From positions 802,688-866,687 of the forward strand of contig NZ_CANMPJ010000002.1 of NCBI RefSeq assembly GCF_947499705.1: a stretch of 64,000 bases of DNA, read 5' to 3'. This DNA comes from an uncultured Erythrobacter sp. GTDB lineage: Bacteria; Pseudomonadota; Alphaproteobacteria; Sphingomonadales; Sphingomonadaceae. Below, one piece after another: positions 26,560 to 35,724 of this stretch. Each line of letters opens with the position of its first letter. The first letter of the stretch is position 1. Below the pieces are notes generated by a model that was not told the DNA's origin, ran no database searches, and saw only the letters and a program-made list of their open reading frames with translations. The position numbers and the translations under genes were made by a program.

Positions 26560-26747
26560 GGGCATGAATTTTCAGCGCTGATTTCGCTGCCCCGATGGCA
26601 AGGTTTGATCAGAGGCATCCCGCGTATGCGCGCGAGGCCAAGATACCCAATCGCACGCTCATAGGTGGTCCTACGGGGGCTTAAGTTTTGCATATCTTGG
26701 CCGGAGGGGCGGCAATTCATGTCCACCAAAGGGGAAATCGTGTGGAA

Positions 26748-28046
26748 ATGACTACGTCGCTTGACGATCAGACTATGCTTAACGTTCGACCAAAGGATTC
26801 GGCACTGCACGAACGGCACCGCGCTTTGCTCGGCCCGACTTTGCCGCTGCTCGGCACAAACTGGCAGCGGGGTCGGCTTTTGCTGGGCGAAGAAGGCCGC
26901 TTCGACTGCCCGCCGGGCGGTCGCCGCAGCGACATGGTCGAACTCGACCTGCGTCAGGCTGAGGCTCCGTCGCTTTCGTCTCTGAGCGAGAATCGCGTCG
27001 CGCTTTCTTACAATGCCGCTTCGCTCGATGCGGCGCGCGCGGCCATGATTGCCAGCGCGGCACAAGGCGGATGGCCGATCGCAGGCGATGAGAAAAGTCT
27101 CGCGCTGCTGACGCTCGCCGAGCGTATCGCCAAAAGCGAGATTCCCGTCCTGCTCGAAGGACCAACCGGCACCGGCAAGGAAGTGTTCGCGCGCTTCGTC
27201 CACCGCATGTCGAAGCGGGCCAGCGGGCCATTCGTTGCGGTCAATTGCGCCGCCATGCCCGAAGCGATGCTGGAAGGATTGCTGTTTGGCCACCGAAAGG
27301 GCGCATTCACCGGCGCAAGCGACGCGCGCGAAGGGCTATTCCGCGCAGCCGATGGTGGAACCTTGCTGCTCGACGAGATTGGTGAGTTGCCACTCGCACT
27401 TCAGGCAAAACTGCTGCGCACCTTACAGGAAGGCGAGGTTCTGCCGCTCGGCGCGACCAAGCCGATCAAGATCGATGTTCGGATTGTCGCCTGCACCAAC
27501 CGCACGCTGTCCGCCGAGGTCGAAGCCGGAAGGTTCCGCGAAGACCTGCTCTATCGCATCAATGTCTTCCCGCTCGAACTCGCCGCTCTGCGCGATCGGC
27601 GCGGCGATATTGCGCCACTGGCCTTTGGCATGTTGCTGCGCCACGCCTGCCGTTCAGGAATGCCACAATGGTTGACCGGACAGGCACTGGCGCTGCTCGC
27701 CACGCATAATTGGCCGGGCAATGTTCGCGAGCTTGAGAATGTCATTCGCCGGGCGATCCTGCTTGCAGGCGAAGAGGCGCGGATCGGCTCCGAGCATATC
27801 GTATTCGATCAACCGGTGCGCGGCGTCGCCAGTGACGGCACAATCCCTGCTCCGAGCACGGCGGGTGGTTCGCTCTCCGATGTTGCTTTCCAATCCGAAG
27901 CGCAGGCGATCTTGGCCGCGCTCGACGATCACAAAGGCCACCGCGCCAATACTGCACGCAGCCTCGGCATATCCGAACGAACTTTGCGCTATCGCCTCGC
28001 TTCGATGCGGGAATCCGGCCTGCTTGCCGCGGGAGGTGAAGCATGA
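26748..28046 (+). CDS. flbD: Sigma-54-dependent flagellar activator, FlbD-like
   Basis: A 432-residue enhancer-binding protein. The AAA+ domain has Walker A GPTGTGKE at residues 138-145, the sigma-54-contact motif GAFTGA at 185-190, and the Walker B stretch LLLDEIGELP. A Fis-type helix-turn-helix closes the protein (HRANTARSLGISERTLRYRL). The first 115 residues are not a response-regulator receiver domain, unlike Caulobacter FlbD, so control by phosphorylation is unlikely. It heads the fliEFGHIJK operon and overlaps fliE by four bases. It is the obvious activator of the three sigma-54 promoters in this locus. The ATG at 26748 is preferred over upstream in-frame starts. Confidence 0.88.
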   Translation: MTTSLDDQTMLNVRPKDSALHERHRALLGPTLPLLGTNWQRGRLLLGEEGRFDCPPGGRRSDMVELDLRQAEAPSLSSLSENRVALSYNAASLDAARAAMIASAAQGGWPIAGDEKSLALLTLAERIAKSEIPVLLEGPTGTGKEVFARFVHRMSKRASGPFVAVNCAAMPEAMLEGLLFGHRKGAFTGASDAREGLFRAADGGTLLLDEIGELPLALQAKLLRTLQEGEVLPLGATKPIKIDVRIVACTNRTLSAEVEAGRFREDLLYRINVFPLELAALRDRRGDIAPLAFGMLLRHACRSGMPQWLTGQALALLATHNWPGNVRELENVIRRAILLAGEEARIGSEHIVFDQPVRGVASDGTIPAPSTAGGSLSDVAFQSEAQAILAALDDHKGHRANTARSLGISERTLRYRLASMRESGLLAAGGEA

Positions 28047-28414
28047 GCGCGATCCGCCCGACTTCGGGTCTGCAAGACGTGTTGGCACTCCGTCAGGAAG
28101 TGCTGGCGCGTAGCCAGGCGCTGAAAAATGTTCGCGCGGCCTCGGCGGCTGAACCGACTCAAGGCGCAGCTCCGGCTGCGCCTACCGCGCCCGCCGCAAA
28201 CTTCGGCGACACGCTCGGCAATGCTCTGGAGCAAGTCAGCGCCGTGCAAAAACGCTCGGGCGACATGCAGACCGCTTACGAACGCGGTGAAGTGACCGAC
28301 ATCGCCCAGGTGATGCTGGCGCGGCAGGAAGCAGGCGTAGCCTTCGAGGCGACCCTGCAAGTGCGCAACAAATTGCTGTCGGCGTATCAAGACATCATGC
28401 GGATGGGGAGCTGA
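28043..28414 (+). CDS. fliE: Flagellar hook-basal body protein FliE
   Basis: A 123-residue protein linking the MS ring to the proximal rod. The conserved C-terminal part is clear (GDTLGNALEQVSAVQKRSGD, then ARQEAGVAFEATLQVRNKLL and YQDIMRM). The first 50 residues are Ala/Pro-rich. It overlaps the activator gene upstream (ATGA) and lies three bases before the GTG of fliF. Confidence 0.93.
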   Translation: MSAIRPTSGLQDVLALRQEVLARSQALKNVRAASAAEPTQGAAPAAPTAPAANFGDTLGNALEQVSAVQKRSGDMQTAYERGEVTDIAQVMLARQEAGVAFEATLQVRNKLLSAYQDIMRMGS

Positions 28415-28417
28415 TAA

Positions 28418-30094
28418 GTGGCTGATGCAGCTATTCCAGCGACCGCCGGTGGCGGCGGGCTTCCGGCGAACACTCCGGGGCTGACGCAAGTCTCACCGGG
28501 CGATTGGCGCGCGCGGTTGGCGGGTTTCACCAGCCAGCCTGCGTTTCGGCGGGCCTTGCCAGCGATTGTGGGCGTGGGCGCGATTGCGACGGTCGCGGCG
28601 CTCTACCTCGCGATTGCCCAGGGCCCGCAGCGCATTCTGTTTTCCGACCTGACCGATGGTGAGCGGGCCAAAGTGGTCGAAACGCTCGAACGCAGTGGCA
28701 TTGGATACTCGATCGACAGTTCCACCGGCGTGATGACCGTTTCCGAAGATGATCTCTATCGCGCACGATCACTCGTCGCGACCGAAGGCAGCCTGCCAGC
28801 ACCCCAAGGGGCCAGCGATATGCTCGATTCCATCCCGCTCGGCAGCAGCCGGACGCTCGAAGGCGAGCGGCTTAAGATGGCACGCGAGCGTGAATTGATG
28901 CTGACGATCCGCGAGATCGACGGGATCGAAGGTGTCCGCGTGCATCTGGCAACACCGGAGCGATCTGTGTTTGTGCGCGACGCCAGCGCTCCCAGCGCAT
29001 CTGTGATGGTGCGGCTCGTGAGCGGGCGTTCGCTGTCGCAAAGCCAGGTCGATGCGATCGTCAATCTCGTCTCAGGCTCGGTTCCCGGTTTGACGTCTGA
29101 CGCTGTGCGGGTGGTGGACCAGAACGGACGGCTGCTCTCATCCAAACGCGAAACAGCGCTCGATGGTCTGACGTTGCAGCGCGAATTCGAAGCGAAATTG
29201 CGCGAGCAGGTGACAGCGTTGCTGACACCGCTGCTCGGCGAAGGCAATTTCTCCAGCCAGGTACAGGTCGAACTCGATCAGAACGAGATTACCTCGGCGC
29301 GTGAAAGCTATGAACCCGATGGAGTGATCCGCAGCGAGAGTGAGCGCAACTCGACCCGAGCCGCGGGCACCGGTCCGGGCGGCATTCCCGGCGTCACGGC
29401 GAACACGCCTCCGCCCGATGCGGAACTGGTCGACGGCGCGCCGGAACCGGGCGCAATCGAAGGTGAAGAAGGAGCAGGTGCTGCGACCCCAACCGACACC
29501 GAAACATCGTTCCAGCGCAATTATGAGCTCGGGCGCGAAGTGGCGGTAACCGCAACCCGTCCGGGCGGTCTGGTCAAGCTCTCCGTCGCCGTCGCCATCA
29601 GCGAAGCCGCGCTCGAAGCCGCCTCTCCGCTTACAGCCGAGCAAGTGCAGGACCTCGTCAGCGCCGCAGTTGGTGCGAGCGATGATCGCGGCGATCAGGT
29701 GCAGGTCGTGGTGAGCGCTTTCGAGTCCACCGAGATGGAGCCGCTCGCTTTCTACGAACAGCCGTGGTTCGCAATGGCCGTGCGCAATGGCGTGGCCTTG
29801 CTGGCAGTGTTGCTGGTGCTGCTTCTGGCGGTGCGGCCGCTGATCACGCGAGTGAAGGGTTCAAAGGACGAAGCAAATGACGGGGACGACAATACCGAGC
29901 AGCTGACCGATGAGAGCGGTAAACCCATCGTGATCGAAGCGGCAGCCGGAACGTCAGGCGATCCAACAAGTGACCTGCCGCAGCAGGTTGAACTCGCCCG
30001 GCGTCTCGCCGCCTCGCAGCCGGAACGCGCGGTTGAGGCGCTGCAACGCATGCTCGAACCGCCTGCCGCAAAAGCGGGTGAGGGAGCGGCCTGA
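28418..30094 (+). CDS. fliF: Flagellar MS-ring protein FliF
   Basis: A 558-residue membrane protein that forms the MS ring. It has an N-terminal membrane segment at about residues 45-65, a periplasmic region with the family stretches LFSDLTDGERAKVVETL and the ERELMLTIREIDGIEGVRVH helix, a second membrane segment at about 450-472 (NGVALLAVLLVLLLAVRPL) and a cytosolic tail that binds FliG. The start is GTG. The stop overlaps the fliG ATG by one base. Confidence 0.96.
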   Translation: MADAAIPATAGGGGLPANTPGLTQVSPGDWRARLAGFTSQPAFRRALPAIVGVGAIATVAALYLAIAQGPQRILFSDLTDGERAKVVETLERSGIGYSIDSSTGVMTVSEDDLYRARSLVATEGSLPAPQGASDMLDSIPLGSSRTLEGERLKMARERELMLTIREIDGIEGVRVHLATPERSVFVRDASAPSASVMVRLVSGRSLSQSQVDAIVNLVSGSVPGLTSDAVRVVDQNGRLLSSKRETALDGLTLQREFEAKLREQVTALLTPLLGEGNFSSQVQVELDQNEITSARESYEPDGVIRSESERNSTRAAGTGPGGIPGVTANTPPPDAELVDGAPEPGAIEGEEGAGAATPTDTETSFQRNYELGREVAVTATRPGGLVKLSVAVAISEAALEAASPLTAEQVQDLVSAAVGASDDRGDQVQVVVSAFESTEMEPLAFYEQPWFAMAVRNGVALLAVLLVLLLAVRPLITRVKGSKDEANDGDDNTEQLTDESGKPIVIEAAAGTSGDPTSDLPQQVELARRLAASQPERAVEALQRMLEPPAAKAGEGAA

Positions 30095-31140
30095 TGACCA
30101 GCGAAGACGCCATCGAAACAGAAGAACGTCCGGACGAGGCTCCGAAGCAGCTTCTAAGCCGCGTCGACCGCGCAGCCGTATTTCTGATGCTGCTGGGTGA
30201 CGAGGAGGCTGCCAATCTGCTCGCGCGGCTCGACCCGACTGAGCTCGAAACACTCGGCAGCGCTATGGTCGCCATGGGCGACATCGATCAGGAACGGATC
30301 GCGGAGGCATTGCGGGACTTTGTCAACGAGGCGGACCGCGAAATCCTGCCCGCAAAGGATCGGAGCGCGCAGGTTCGCACCATGCTCGAGCGATCGCTCG
30401 GCAGCACCAAAGCCGAAAGCATGATGCAGCGGATTGAGCCCGAAGCGCGCCCGCGCAGCATCGAAATGGCGCGCTGGCTGGCGCCTAGTGTGCTGCTGAA
30501 ACTGGTCGAAGACGAACACCCGCAAGTGATCGCGGCTTTGCTGCTGATGCTGGAACCCGAGCCCGCCGCCGAGGTGCTTTCCGCACTGCCCGAAGACGTG
30601 CAATCGGCGGTCGTTACCCGGGTTGCGCAGATCGGCCCCGTCTCATCGCAAGCCATTGGCATGATCGACAGCCTGCTCTCGCAGCGGATCGGCGCAAGCT
30701 TCGGGGCGAACACCCTGACGCTGGGAGGACCGCGCGAAGCGGCGAACCTGATCAACCTCGCCGAAGGCGAAGTGGCCCGGACTGTTCTACCGAGCATTGC
30801 CCAGATCGACCCTGCGCTCGCCGAAGCCATCGAAGACGAGATGTTCACCTTCGAAATGCTGCTCGAACTCGATCGTCAGGCGATGGGCAGGCTGCTTCGC
30901 GATGTCGACAACGAGGCATTGGTGGACGCGCTCAAGGGTCTCAAAGAGGCGCAACGCGCGCCATTCTTTGCCTCTATGTCGAGCCGCGCCGCCGATGGCA
31001 TCAAGGATGAAATCGACATGCGTGGTCGCCTGGCCAAGAGCGAAGTCGAAGCCGCACAGCGCAAGATTGTCGAGGTCGCACGTGCGCTCGCCGATCAGGG
31101 TGAAATCGCGATTGGAAGCGACGATGGCGAATTCGTCTGA
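30094..31140 (+). CDS. fliG: Flagellar motor switch protein FliG
   Basis: A 348-residue switch-complex protein, slightly longer than usual. The N-terminal FliF-binding domain (VDRAAVFLMLLGDEEAANLL), the middle domain with the EHPQ motif (EDEHPQVIAALLL) and the C-terminal torque domain (EDEMFTFEMLLELDRQAMGR) are in order. It transmits stator force to the MS ring. It overlaps the start of fliH by 17 bases. Confidence 0.96.
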   Translation: MTSEDAIETEERPDEAPKQLLSRVDRAAVFLMLLGDEEAANLLARLDPTELETLGSAMVAMGDIDQERIAEALRDFVNEADREILPAKDRSAQVRTMLERSLGSTKAESMMQRIEPEARPRSIEMARWLAPSVLLKLVEDEHPQVIAALLLMLEPEPAAEVLSALPEDVQSAVVTRVAQIGPVSSQAIGMIDSLLSQRIGASFGANTLTLGGPREAANLINLAEGEVARTVLPSIAQIDPALAEAIEDEMFTFEMLLELDRQAMGRLLRDVDNEALVDALKGLKEAQRAPFFASMSSRAADGIKDEIDMRGRLAKSEVEAAQRKIVEVARALADQGEIAIGSDDGEFV

Positions 31141-31753
31141 GTGGTTTGATCAGTTGGCAGCTCCGGAGCGCTCGCAGCCGCAATGGATCGCGGCGCTCAG
31201 CGGGCGTGACGGGTTTCAGCCCGGGTCGCCATTTGCTTCCGCGCCGGCGGCAGCTCAAATCGAGTCCATACCTGAGACGCCTACGGAGCAGCCCAAGCAA
31301 AATGCCCTAGCCCGTGCCTTTGCCGAGGGCGAAGCCGCCGGACGCGCTGCCGCCGAAGCCGAAGCAAAGGCCGAACGGGACCGCCAGCGCGACATTCGCC
31401 TGACCTTCCGCGCGTTCGACCAGGCAGCGCTCGACAGCCTGGCGAGCGAGCTTTCCGACACCGTCATCGCTCTGTGCGAGCAGGTGCTTGAGGCCAGCGC
31501 AGTCGACCGCGAAGGCTTGATCGAGCGCTGTCAGTGGGCGGCCCGAAGGATCGGCAGCGGGGCTGGTCAATCGACATTGCACCTGCACCCCGACGACATT
31601 GCTATGCTGGGCAAGGACGCGCTCGCCGATTGGGAAGTGCAGGCCGATCCCGCTCAAATGCGCGGGTCGTTGTTGCTCGAAGGGCCGGATGGCGCGGTGC
31701 GCGATGGTCCCGCCGAATGGCGCCGCGCGATTGCCGAGGCCGTGCGCGGATGA
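31124..31753 (+). CDS. fliH: Flagellar export regulator FliH
   Basis: A 209-residue protein that holds the FliI ATPase at the export gate. An Ala/Glu-rich coiled region with GEAAGRAAAEAEAKAERDRQ (near residues 65-85) contains GxxxG-like spacing typical of FliH; a C-terminal domain resembling V-ATPase subunit E follows. The frame is open far upstream inside fliG, but the ATG at 31124 is the plausible start. Its stop overlaps fliI by four bases. Confidence 0.88.
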   Translation: MANSSEWFDQLAAPERSQPQWIAALSGRDGFQPGSPFASAPAAAQIESIPETPTEQPKQNALARAFAEGEAAGRAAAEAEAKAERDRQRDIRLTFRAFDQAALDSLASELSDTVIALCEQVLEASAVDREGLIERCQWAARRIGSGAGQSTLHLHPDDIAMLGKDALADWEVQADPAQMRGSLLLEGPDGAVRDGPAEWRRAIAEAVRG

Positions 31754-33078
31754 TCGCCGAATTGCAGCTCGAACTCGCGCGCATGCGCAGCGCCTCGTTG
31801 ACGGCGGGGCCGGTGCTGACCGGGCGCGTGGTCGCCTGCGATGGCGGATTGGTCGAGGTGGCGGGACTGCCGCTCCCAATCGGATCGCTGGGTGCGATCG
31901 AGACCGAAGAAGGGGGTGAGAGCCTGGCCGAGGTCATAGGATTTCGCGCCGGGCATTCGCTGATGATGCTGCTCGGCGACACAGTCCTGTTGCGGCCCGA
32001 AGCGGTGGTTCGTGCTTATGGTGATCCGGGCACGGTACGTGTGGGCGAAGCGCTGTTAGGCCGCGCGGTCGATGGCCTTGGTCAGCCGATCGATGGCGGT
32101 CCAAGTGTGGATTGCGCGACGCAGTGGCCGCTTGCGGGCAGACGCGAAGGTGCACTCGAACGCGCCCCTGTGACGGAACCTTTCGACTGCGGCATCCGCG
32201 CAATCAACGCGCTTGCGACGATGGGCGTGGGTCAGCGAATGGGTGTGATCGCGGGATCGGGCGTCGGCAAATCGGTGCTGATCGATACGATTGCCGGACA
32301 CGCTGTCGCCGACATCACGGTCGTCGCGCTGATTGGAGAGCGAGCGCGGGAAGTATCGGATTTTGTGGCGCGGCATATGGCCGGATCGCAGCGCGGGCGG
32401 ATGGTGGTGGTCGCGGTGCCCGCCGATCATGCACCGAATTTGCGCCTTCGCGCGGCGCAATATGCCACCAGCGTCGCTGAGCATTTTCGCGCGCAGGGTA
32501 AGCGCGTGATGCTGATCCTCGACAGCCTTACCCGCGTTGCTCATGCGGCGCGGGAATTGGCGCTAGTGCTCGGCGAACCCGGCGCGGCGCGCGGCTATCC
32601 CCCTTCCGCATTGGCTGCGGTCACCAAACTGGTCGAGCGCGCGGGCAATTCTGCGCGGACCGGCGGCGCAGTGACGGGCCTCTATACGGTGCTCGCCGAT
32701 GGCGACGACGCGCAAGACCCGGTGGTCGATACAGCGCGAGCCATCCTTGATGGGCATATACTATTGTCCCGCGATCTGGCGCAGCGCGGCCACTACCCGG
32801 CGATTGACGTACCTGCCTCGCTTAGCCGGGTGATGCAGGATCTCGTTTCGCCCGAGATCGGCGAGGCCGCGCGGCGACTTCGCGCTTTGATCGCCACGCG
32901 CGAGGACAATCGCGATCTCGTTATGATGGGGGCCTATCGCGCTGGCTCTGATCCCGTGCTCGATCAGGCGCTTGAACTCTCCCAACCCATTGATGCCTTT
33001 CTTCAGCAACCGCGCGGGGAAGCGGTCAGTCTGCCCGAGGCGCAAGCGCAATTGGCCAGCGTGATTCCGCATGCGTGA
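31750..33078 (+). CDS. fliI: Flagellum-specific ATPase FliI
   Basis: A 442-residue ATPase of the F1-beta type that energises type III export. Walker A is GSGVGKS at residues 169-175, Walker B is in VMLILDSLTRVAHAARE, and the family signature GEPGAARGYPPSALAAVTKL follows. It works with FliH and FliJ from the same operon. The ATG overlaps the end of fliH, so the much longer open frame upstream is ignored. The fliJ start lies inside its last codons. Confidence 0.97.
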   Translation: MIAELQLELARMRSASLTAGPVLTGRVVACDGGLVEVAGLPLPIGSLGAIETEEGGESLAEVIGFRAGHSLMMLLGDTVLLRPEAVVRAYGDPGTVRVGEALLGRAVDGLGQPIDGGPSVDCATQWPLAGRREGALERAPVTEPFDCGIRAINALATMGVGQRMGVIAGSGVGKSVLIDTIAGHAVADITVVALIGERAREVSDFVARHMAGSQRGRMVVVAVPADHAPNLRLRAAQYATSVAEHFRAQGKRVMLILDSLTRVAHAARELALVLGEPGAARGYPPSALAAVTKLVERAGNSARTGGAVTGLYTVLADGDDAQDPVVDTARAILDGHILLSRDLAQRGHYPAIDVPASLSRVMQDLVSPEIGEAARRLRALIATREDNRDLVMMGAYRAGSDPVLDQALELSQPIDAFLQQPRGEAVSLPEAQAQLASVIPHA

Positions 33079-33574
33079 ACGCAGAGCGTTGCGGCTGACC
33101 GAGCGCCAGACCATACTCGCGCGGATCGCCCGCCGCGATGCGATGACCGCGCTTGCCGACACGCTCGACGAAGAAGCCAAGAGCGCATCGCTCGCCGAAC
33201 GCAGCCGGGCCATGGCGCGCGAATACGGACAGCGTGCGGTCACTGGCGTCGCAGCCGACTTGCGCGAACTCAGCGCTTTGGCCAGCGGCCTCGCCAGTCT
33301 TGCCAAGGATGCCGACAATGCCCGCGAGGACGCGCGGCAGCAGGCGGACTGGCAGGTGGAAACGCTCGCCGAAACCGAAAGCCGCCTGAAGCGCCTGGAA
33401 GAGCGCGGCGCCGAAGCGCGCCGGGCCGTGATGCGGTCCGAAGAATTACGCAAAACCCCGATTCCGGAGGGAATGGCCAAAGGAATGGCCAAAGGAATGG
33501 CCAAAGGAATGGCCAAAGGAATGGCACGCAAGCTGCATAGGCCTGAGCAAACTTCATCAAGGACCAAGAGATGA
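33071..33574 (+). CDS. fliJ: Flagellar export protein FliJ with a repetitive tail
   Basis: A 167-residue, strongly helical and charged protein matching FliJ in size and position. The coiled-coil part runs from about residue 15 to 130. FliJ links the FliI ring to FlhA. The tail holds a Gly-Met-Ala-Lys repeat (residues about 134-152) coded by a perfect 12-base tandem repeat, absent from ordinary FliJ. It overlaps fliI by eight bases and fliK by four. Confidence 0.82.
   Translation: MRERRALRLTERQTILARIARRDAMTALADTLDEEAKSASLAERSRAMAREYGQRAVTGVAADLRELSALASGLASLAKDADNAREDARQQADWQVETLAETESRLKRLEERGAEARRAVMRSEELRKTPIPEGMAKGMAKGMAKGMAKGMARKLHRPEQTSSRTKR
33470..33525 (+). repeat. Perfect 12-base tandem repeat in fliJ
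   Basis: The unit GGAATGGCCAAA occurs four full times and once in part (8 bases), without a mismatch. It codes for Gly-Met-Ala-Lys. As the unit is a multiple of three, changes in copy number would lengthen or shorten the FliJ tail without a frameshift. Confidence 0.97.
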
Positions 33575-35088
33575 TTCCACTTCTGCCCGAATTGACCGCG
33601 CCATCCAACACGCCAAAAGCGGTGTTTGGTCCGCCAACAGCGAAGCTGTTGCAGGACGGGTCGCTGGAGCAGGACGGTGGGGCAAAGAGCGCCGCGATCG
33701 CGTTTGACGATTTGATCACAGCCGCGTTCAAGACCCCCGAGCCAGCTACCGAACCTGTTGTGCGAGGTTTTGATGTGTCGGCCGACACGATAACGACGCC
33801 CGACCTCAAAGCTCAGCCCGGCAGGGGATTGCCTGATCTCGGCAAGGATGTGCCGGACATTGCCGGGATTTCGGTTTCGCCGCCGACTACACATACGCAG
33901 CCGATTGCTATGCCCAAGCCGCAGCCCGACCCTGTGCCAGCCGAAACCAGCATCGTAGCAATTCCCGAAGCGGTTTCGACCTTTGTTGCAGAGTCGCAGA
34001 AAGGTCCTCCGGCAAAGCCAGCGGAGACAGGGCCAGACCTTCGCCCTGAGGAGCCGCAAAACTTGCCGGACCCCCAGCAGGATACGGGTGGACATGAGAC
34101 TGAGAATTCTCCGTTGGCGGCCAAGGTTGCCGCAGCAAGACCGGTCGCCGAGCATCAGACTGACGCGCCGGCCGCTCTAATCGATCCTGCGCAGATCAAT
34201 TCCAAACTGGAGTCAGAGCCAGCAAAGGCAGCTCCTGCTGCTAAGGAAGAGCCGGCCTTGGTCGCTGCACCACTGCCGCCGAGAAATATGCGCGCCGACC
34301 AGTCTGTGACCGATGATAAGCGGCGGCGCTTGCCAATAACAGTGCGACCCGAAGTGCCGCTTGCCGACCCACCGCGAGCTGCGATTGAGAAGGCCGAGCC
34401 TGAACTTGCTCCCCGCGTCGCTCCAAAAGTTGAATCGGGCCCAGCGCTTTCGTCACACCAAACGCCCGTCCCGGCGGCACTCACTTCTCTGACAATTGTT
34501 GATACGGCGCAATCCGCGCAGCCCCAACCAGCACCAGCTCCCGCCGCGCCTGCCTTTCAACCCTCACCTGGCACGCTCTCACCCACCTCTGAGATCCGAG
34601 CCGAAGCGCGCGTGATCCCGCAGATCGAGCAAGCTATCGACGCGCTGGCCGATGCGCGCGAAGCCGGACGGACTACGCGGCCTGAAGTCCTGCTGCGGCA
34701 TGGCGAGTTTGGCCTCGTCAGCATGCGGCTCGATGCGGCAGGCGGCGATCTGCGCGCCACACTTGCGAGCCGCGATCCGGGATTCGTTCCAGCGATCCAG
34801 GCTGCACTCGGCGAGCGCGCTGTGGCGGCTTCAAGCGAAACTGCAACCAGCCACAACCAGCAGCGCGGTCAGGAACAGGGCCAAAACAGCGGCAATTCCC
34901 AGACATTCTCCGGCAATTCGGGCGGATTCGGGCAAAACTACGGGTCTTCCCCAGGGTCATCGCAAGGGTCGCCTCAACCACGAATGGCCCAGCAGGACAC
35001 CACACCGCACGGGGCCGATGAAAGCAATCGTTCCGGTGCAGCAGAAACGCCTTCATCGATCGCTGGAGGCGGCGGAGTGTTTGCCTGA
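33571..35088 (+). CDS. fliK: Flagellar hook-length control protein FliK
   Basis: A 505-residue secreted ruler. Residues 1-340 are Pro/Ala/Glu-rich and low in complexity, as expected for a ruler. The conserved C-terminal domain (RPEVLLRHGEFGLVSMRLDA, then ASRDPGFVPAIQAALGE) is the FlhB-interacting switch region. The extreme C-terminus is Gln/Gly/Ser-rich. The start overlaps the fliJ stop. Sequence conservation is limited to the C-terminal domain, as in the family. Confidence 0.88.
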   Translation: MIPLLPELTAPSNTPKAVFGPPTAKLLQDGSLEQDGGAKSAAIAFDDLITAAFKTPEPATEPVVRGFDVSADTITTPDLKAQPGRGLPDLGKDVPDIAGISVSPPTTHTQPIAMPKPQPDPVPAETSIVAIPEAVSTFVAESQKGPPAKPAETGPDLRPEEPQNLPDPQQDTGGHETENSPLAAKVAAARPVAEHQTDAPAALIDPAQINSKLESEPAKAAPAAKEEPALVAAPLPPRNMRADQSVTDDKRRRLPITVRPEVPLADPPRAAIEKAEPELAPRVAPKVESGPALSSHQTPVPAALTSLTIVDTAQSAQPQPAPAPAAPAFQPSPGTLSPTSEIRAEARVIPQIEQAIDALADAREAGRTTRPEVLLRHGEFGLVSMRLDAAGGDLRATLASRDPGFVPAIQAALGERAVAASSETATSHNQQRGQEQGQNSGNSQTFSGNSGGFGQNYGSSPGSSQGSPQPRMAQQDTTPHGADESNRSGAAETPSSIAGGGGVFA

Positions 35089-35133
35089 GTCCTCGCCCGT
35101 TGGGGCGTCGCAGGCGTGAGGAGATAGGATTTC

Positions 35134-35724
35134 ATGGCCAAGGCGAAAGACAAAGCCGACGGCAATGCCGAAGAGGCCAAGCCCAAAGGCGGGATGATGA
35201 AGATGATCATCGTCGCGCTGCTGATGCTCGTCGTCGGCGCGGGCGGTGCCTATGGCGCATTTGCTGCCGGACTGCTTGGCGGCGGCGAGGAGAGCGGGCC
35301 CGACGTGCCAAAACTGGTGCGCAAAGGTGAGGCCGATCCCTACGCACCCGCTGGCGGCAAAGACAAAGACGCCGGCGATCCAGTCTATGGCGAAGGCGGT
35401 AGCGAATTCCGCACCGCCTATTACAGTTTCGAAGAGAGCTTCACCTCCAATCTGTCCGACTCCCCCGGTCTGATCCAGGTCGATCTGGCGGTCTCGACCC
35501 AGCATGACGGGCGCGTGCTGCAATGGGTCAAGAACCATGAACTGGCGATCCGCTCGGCATTTCTGGTGCAGCTGGCCGCGACGCCCGAGGAAGACGTCTA
35601 CAGCCCCGAAGGCCGCGACAAGCTCTCCAAGCGCCTGACCGATGCGGTCAACGGCGTTCTGGAGGAGCATGAAGGCTTTGGCGGGATCGATTCAGTCCAT
35701 TTCGAAGCGTTTCTCGTCCAATGA
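35134..35724 (+). CDS. fliL: Flagellar basal body-associated protein FliL
   Basis: A 196-residue inner-membrane protein. A short basic N-terminus is followed by one membrane helix (residues about 25-47, MMKMIIVALLMLVVGAGGAY) and a periplasmic domain with the FliL pattern (FTSNLSDSPGLIQVDLAVST, ending in DSVHFEAFLVQ). FliL surrounds the stator and supports torque. GAGGAG lies before the ATG. Its stop overlaps the start of fliM. Confidence 0.93.
   Translation: MAKAKDKADGNAEEAKPKGGMMKMIIVALLMLVVGAGGAYGAFAAGLLGGGEESGPDVPKLVRKGEADPYAPAGGKDKDAGDPVYGEGGSEFRTAYYSFEESFTSNLSDSPGLIQVDLAVSTQHDGRVLQWVKNHELAIRSAFLVQLAATPEEDVYSPEGRDKLSKRLTDAVNGVLEEHEGFGGIDSVHFEAFLVQ

Noticed and set aside
26667..26682. A possible -24/-12 element (TGG-N10-GC) before the flbD-like gene
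   Set aside because: Only the spaced GG and GC match; the TGGCAC and TTGC surroundings do not. The promoter of this operon remains unidentified.
32761..34155. A 464-codon minus-strand frame opposite fliI, fliJ and fliK
   Set aside because: It is a shadow of three certain flagellar genes. Its Ala-Ile-Pro-Leu repeat is just the reverse reading of the fliJ tandem repeat.
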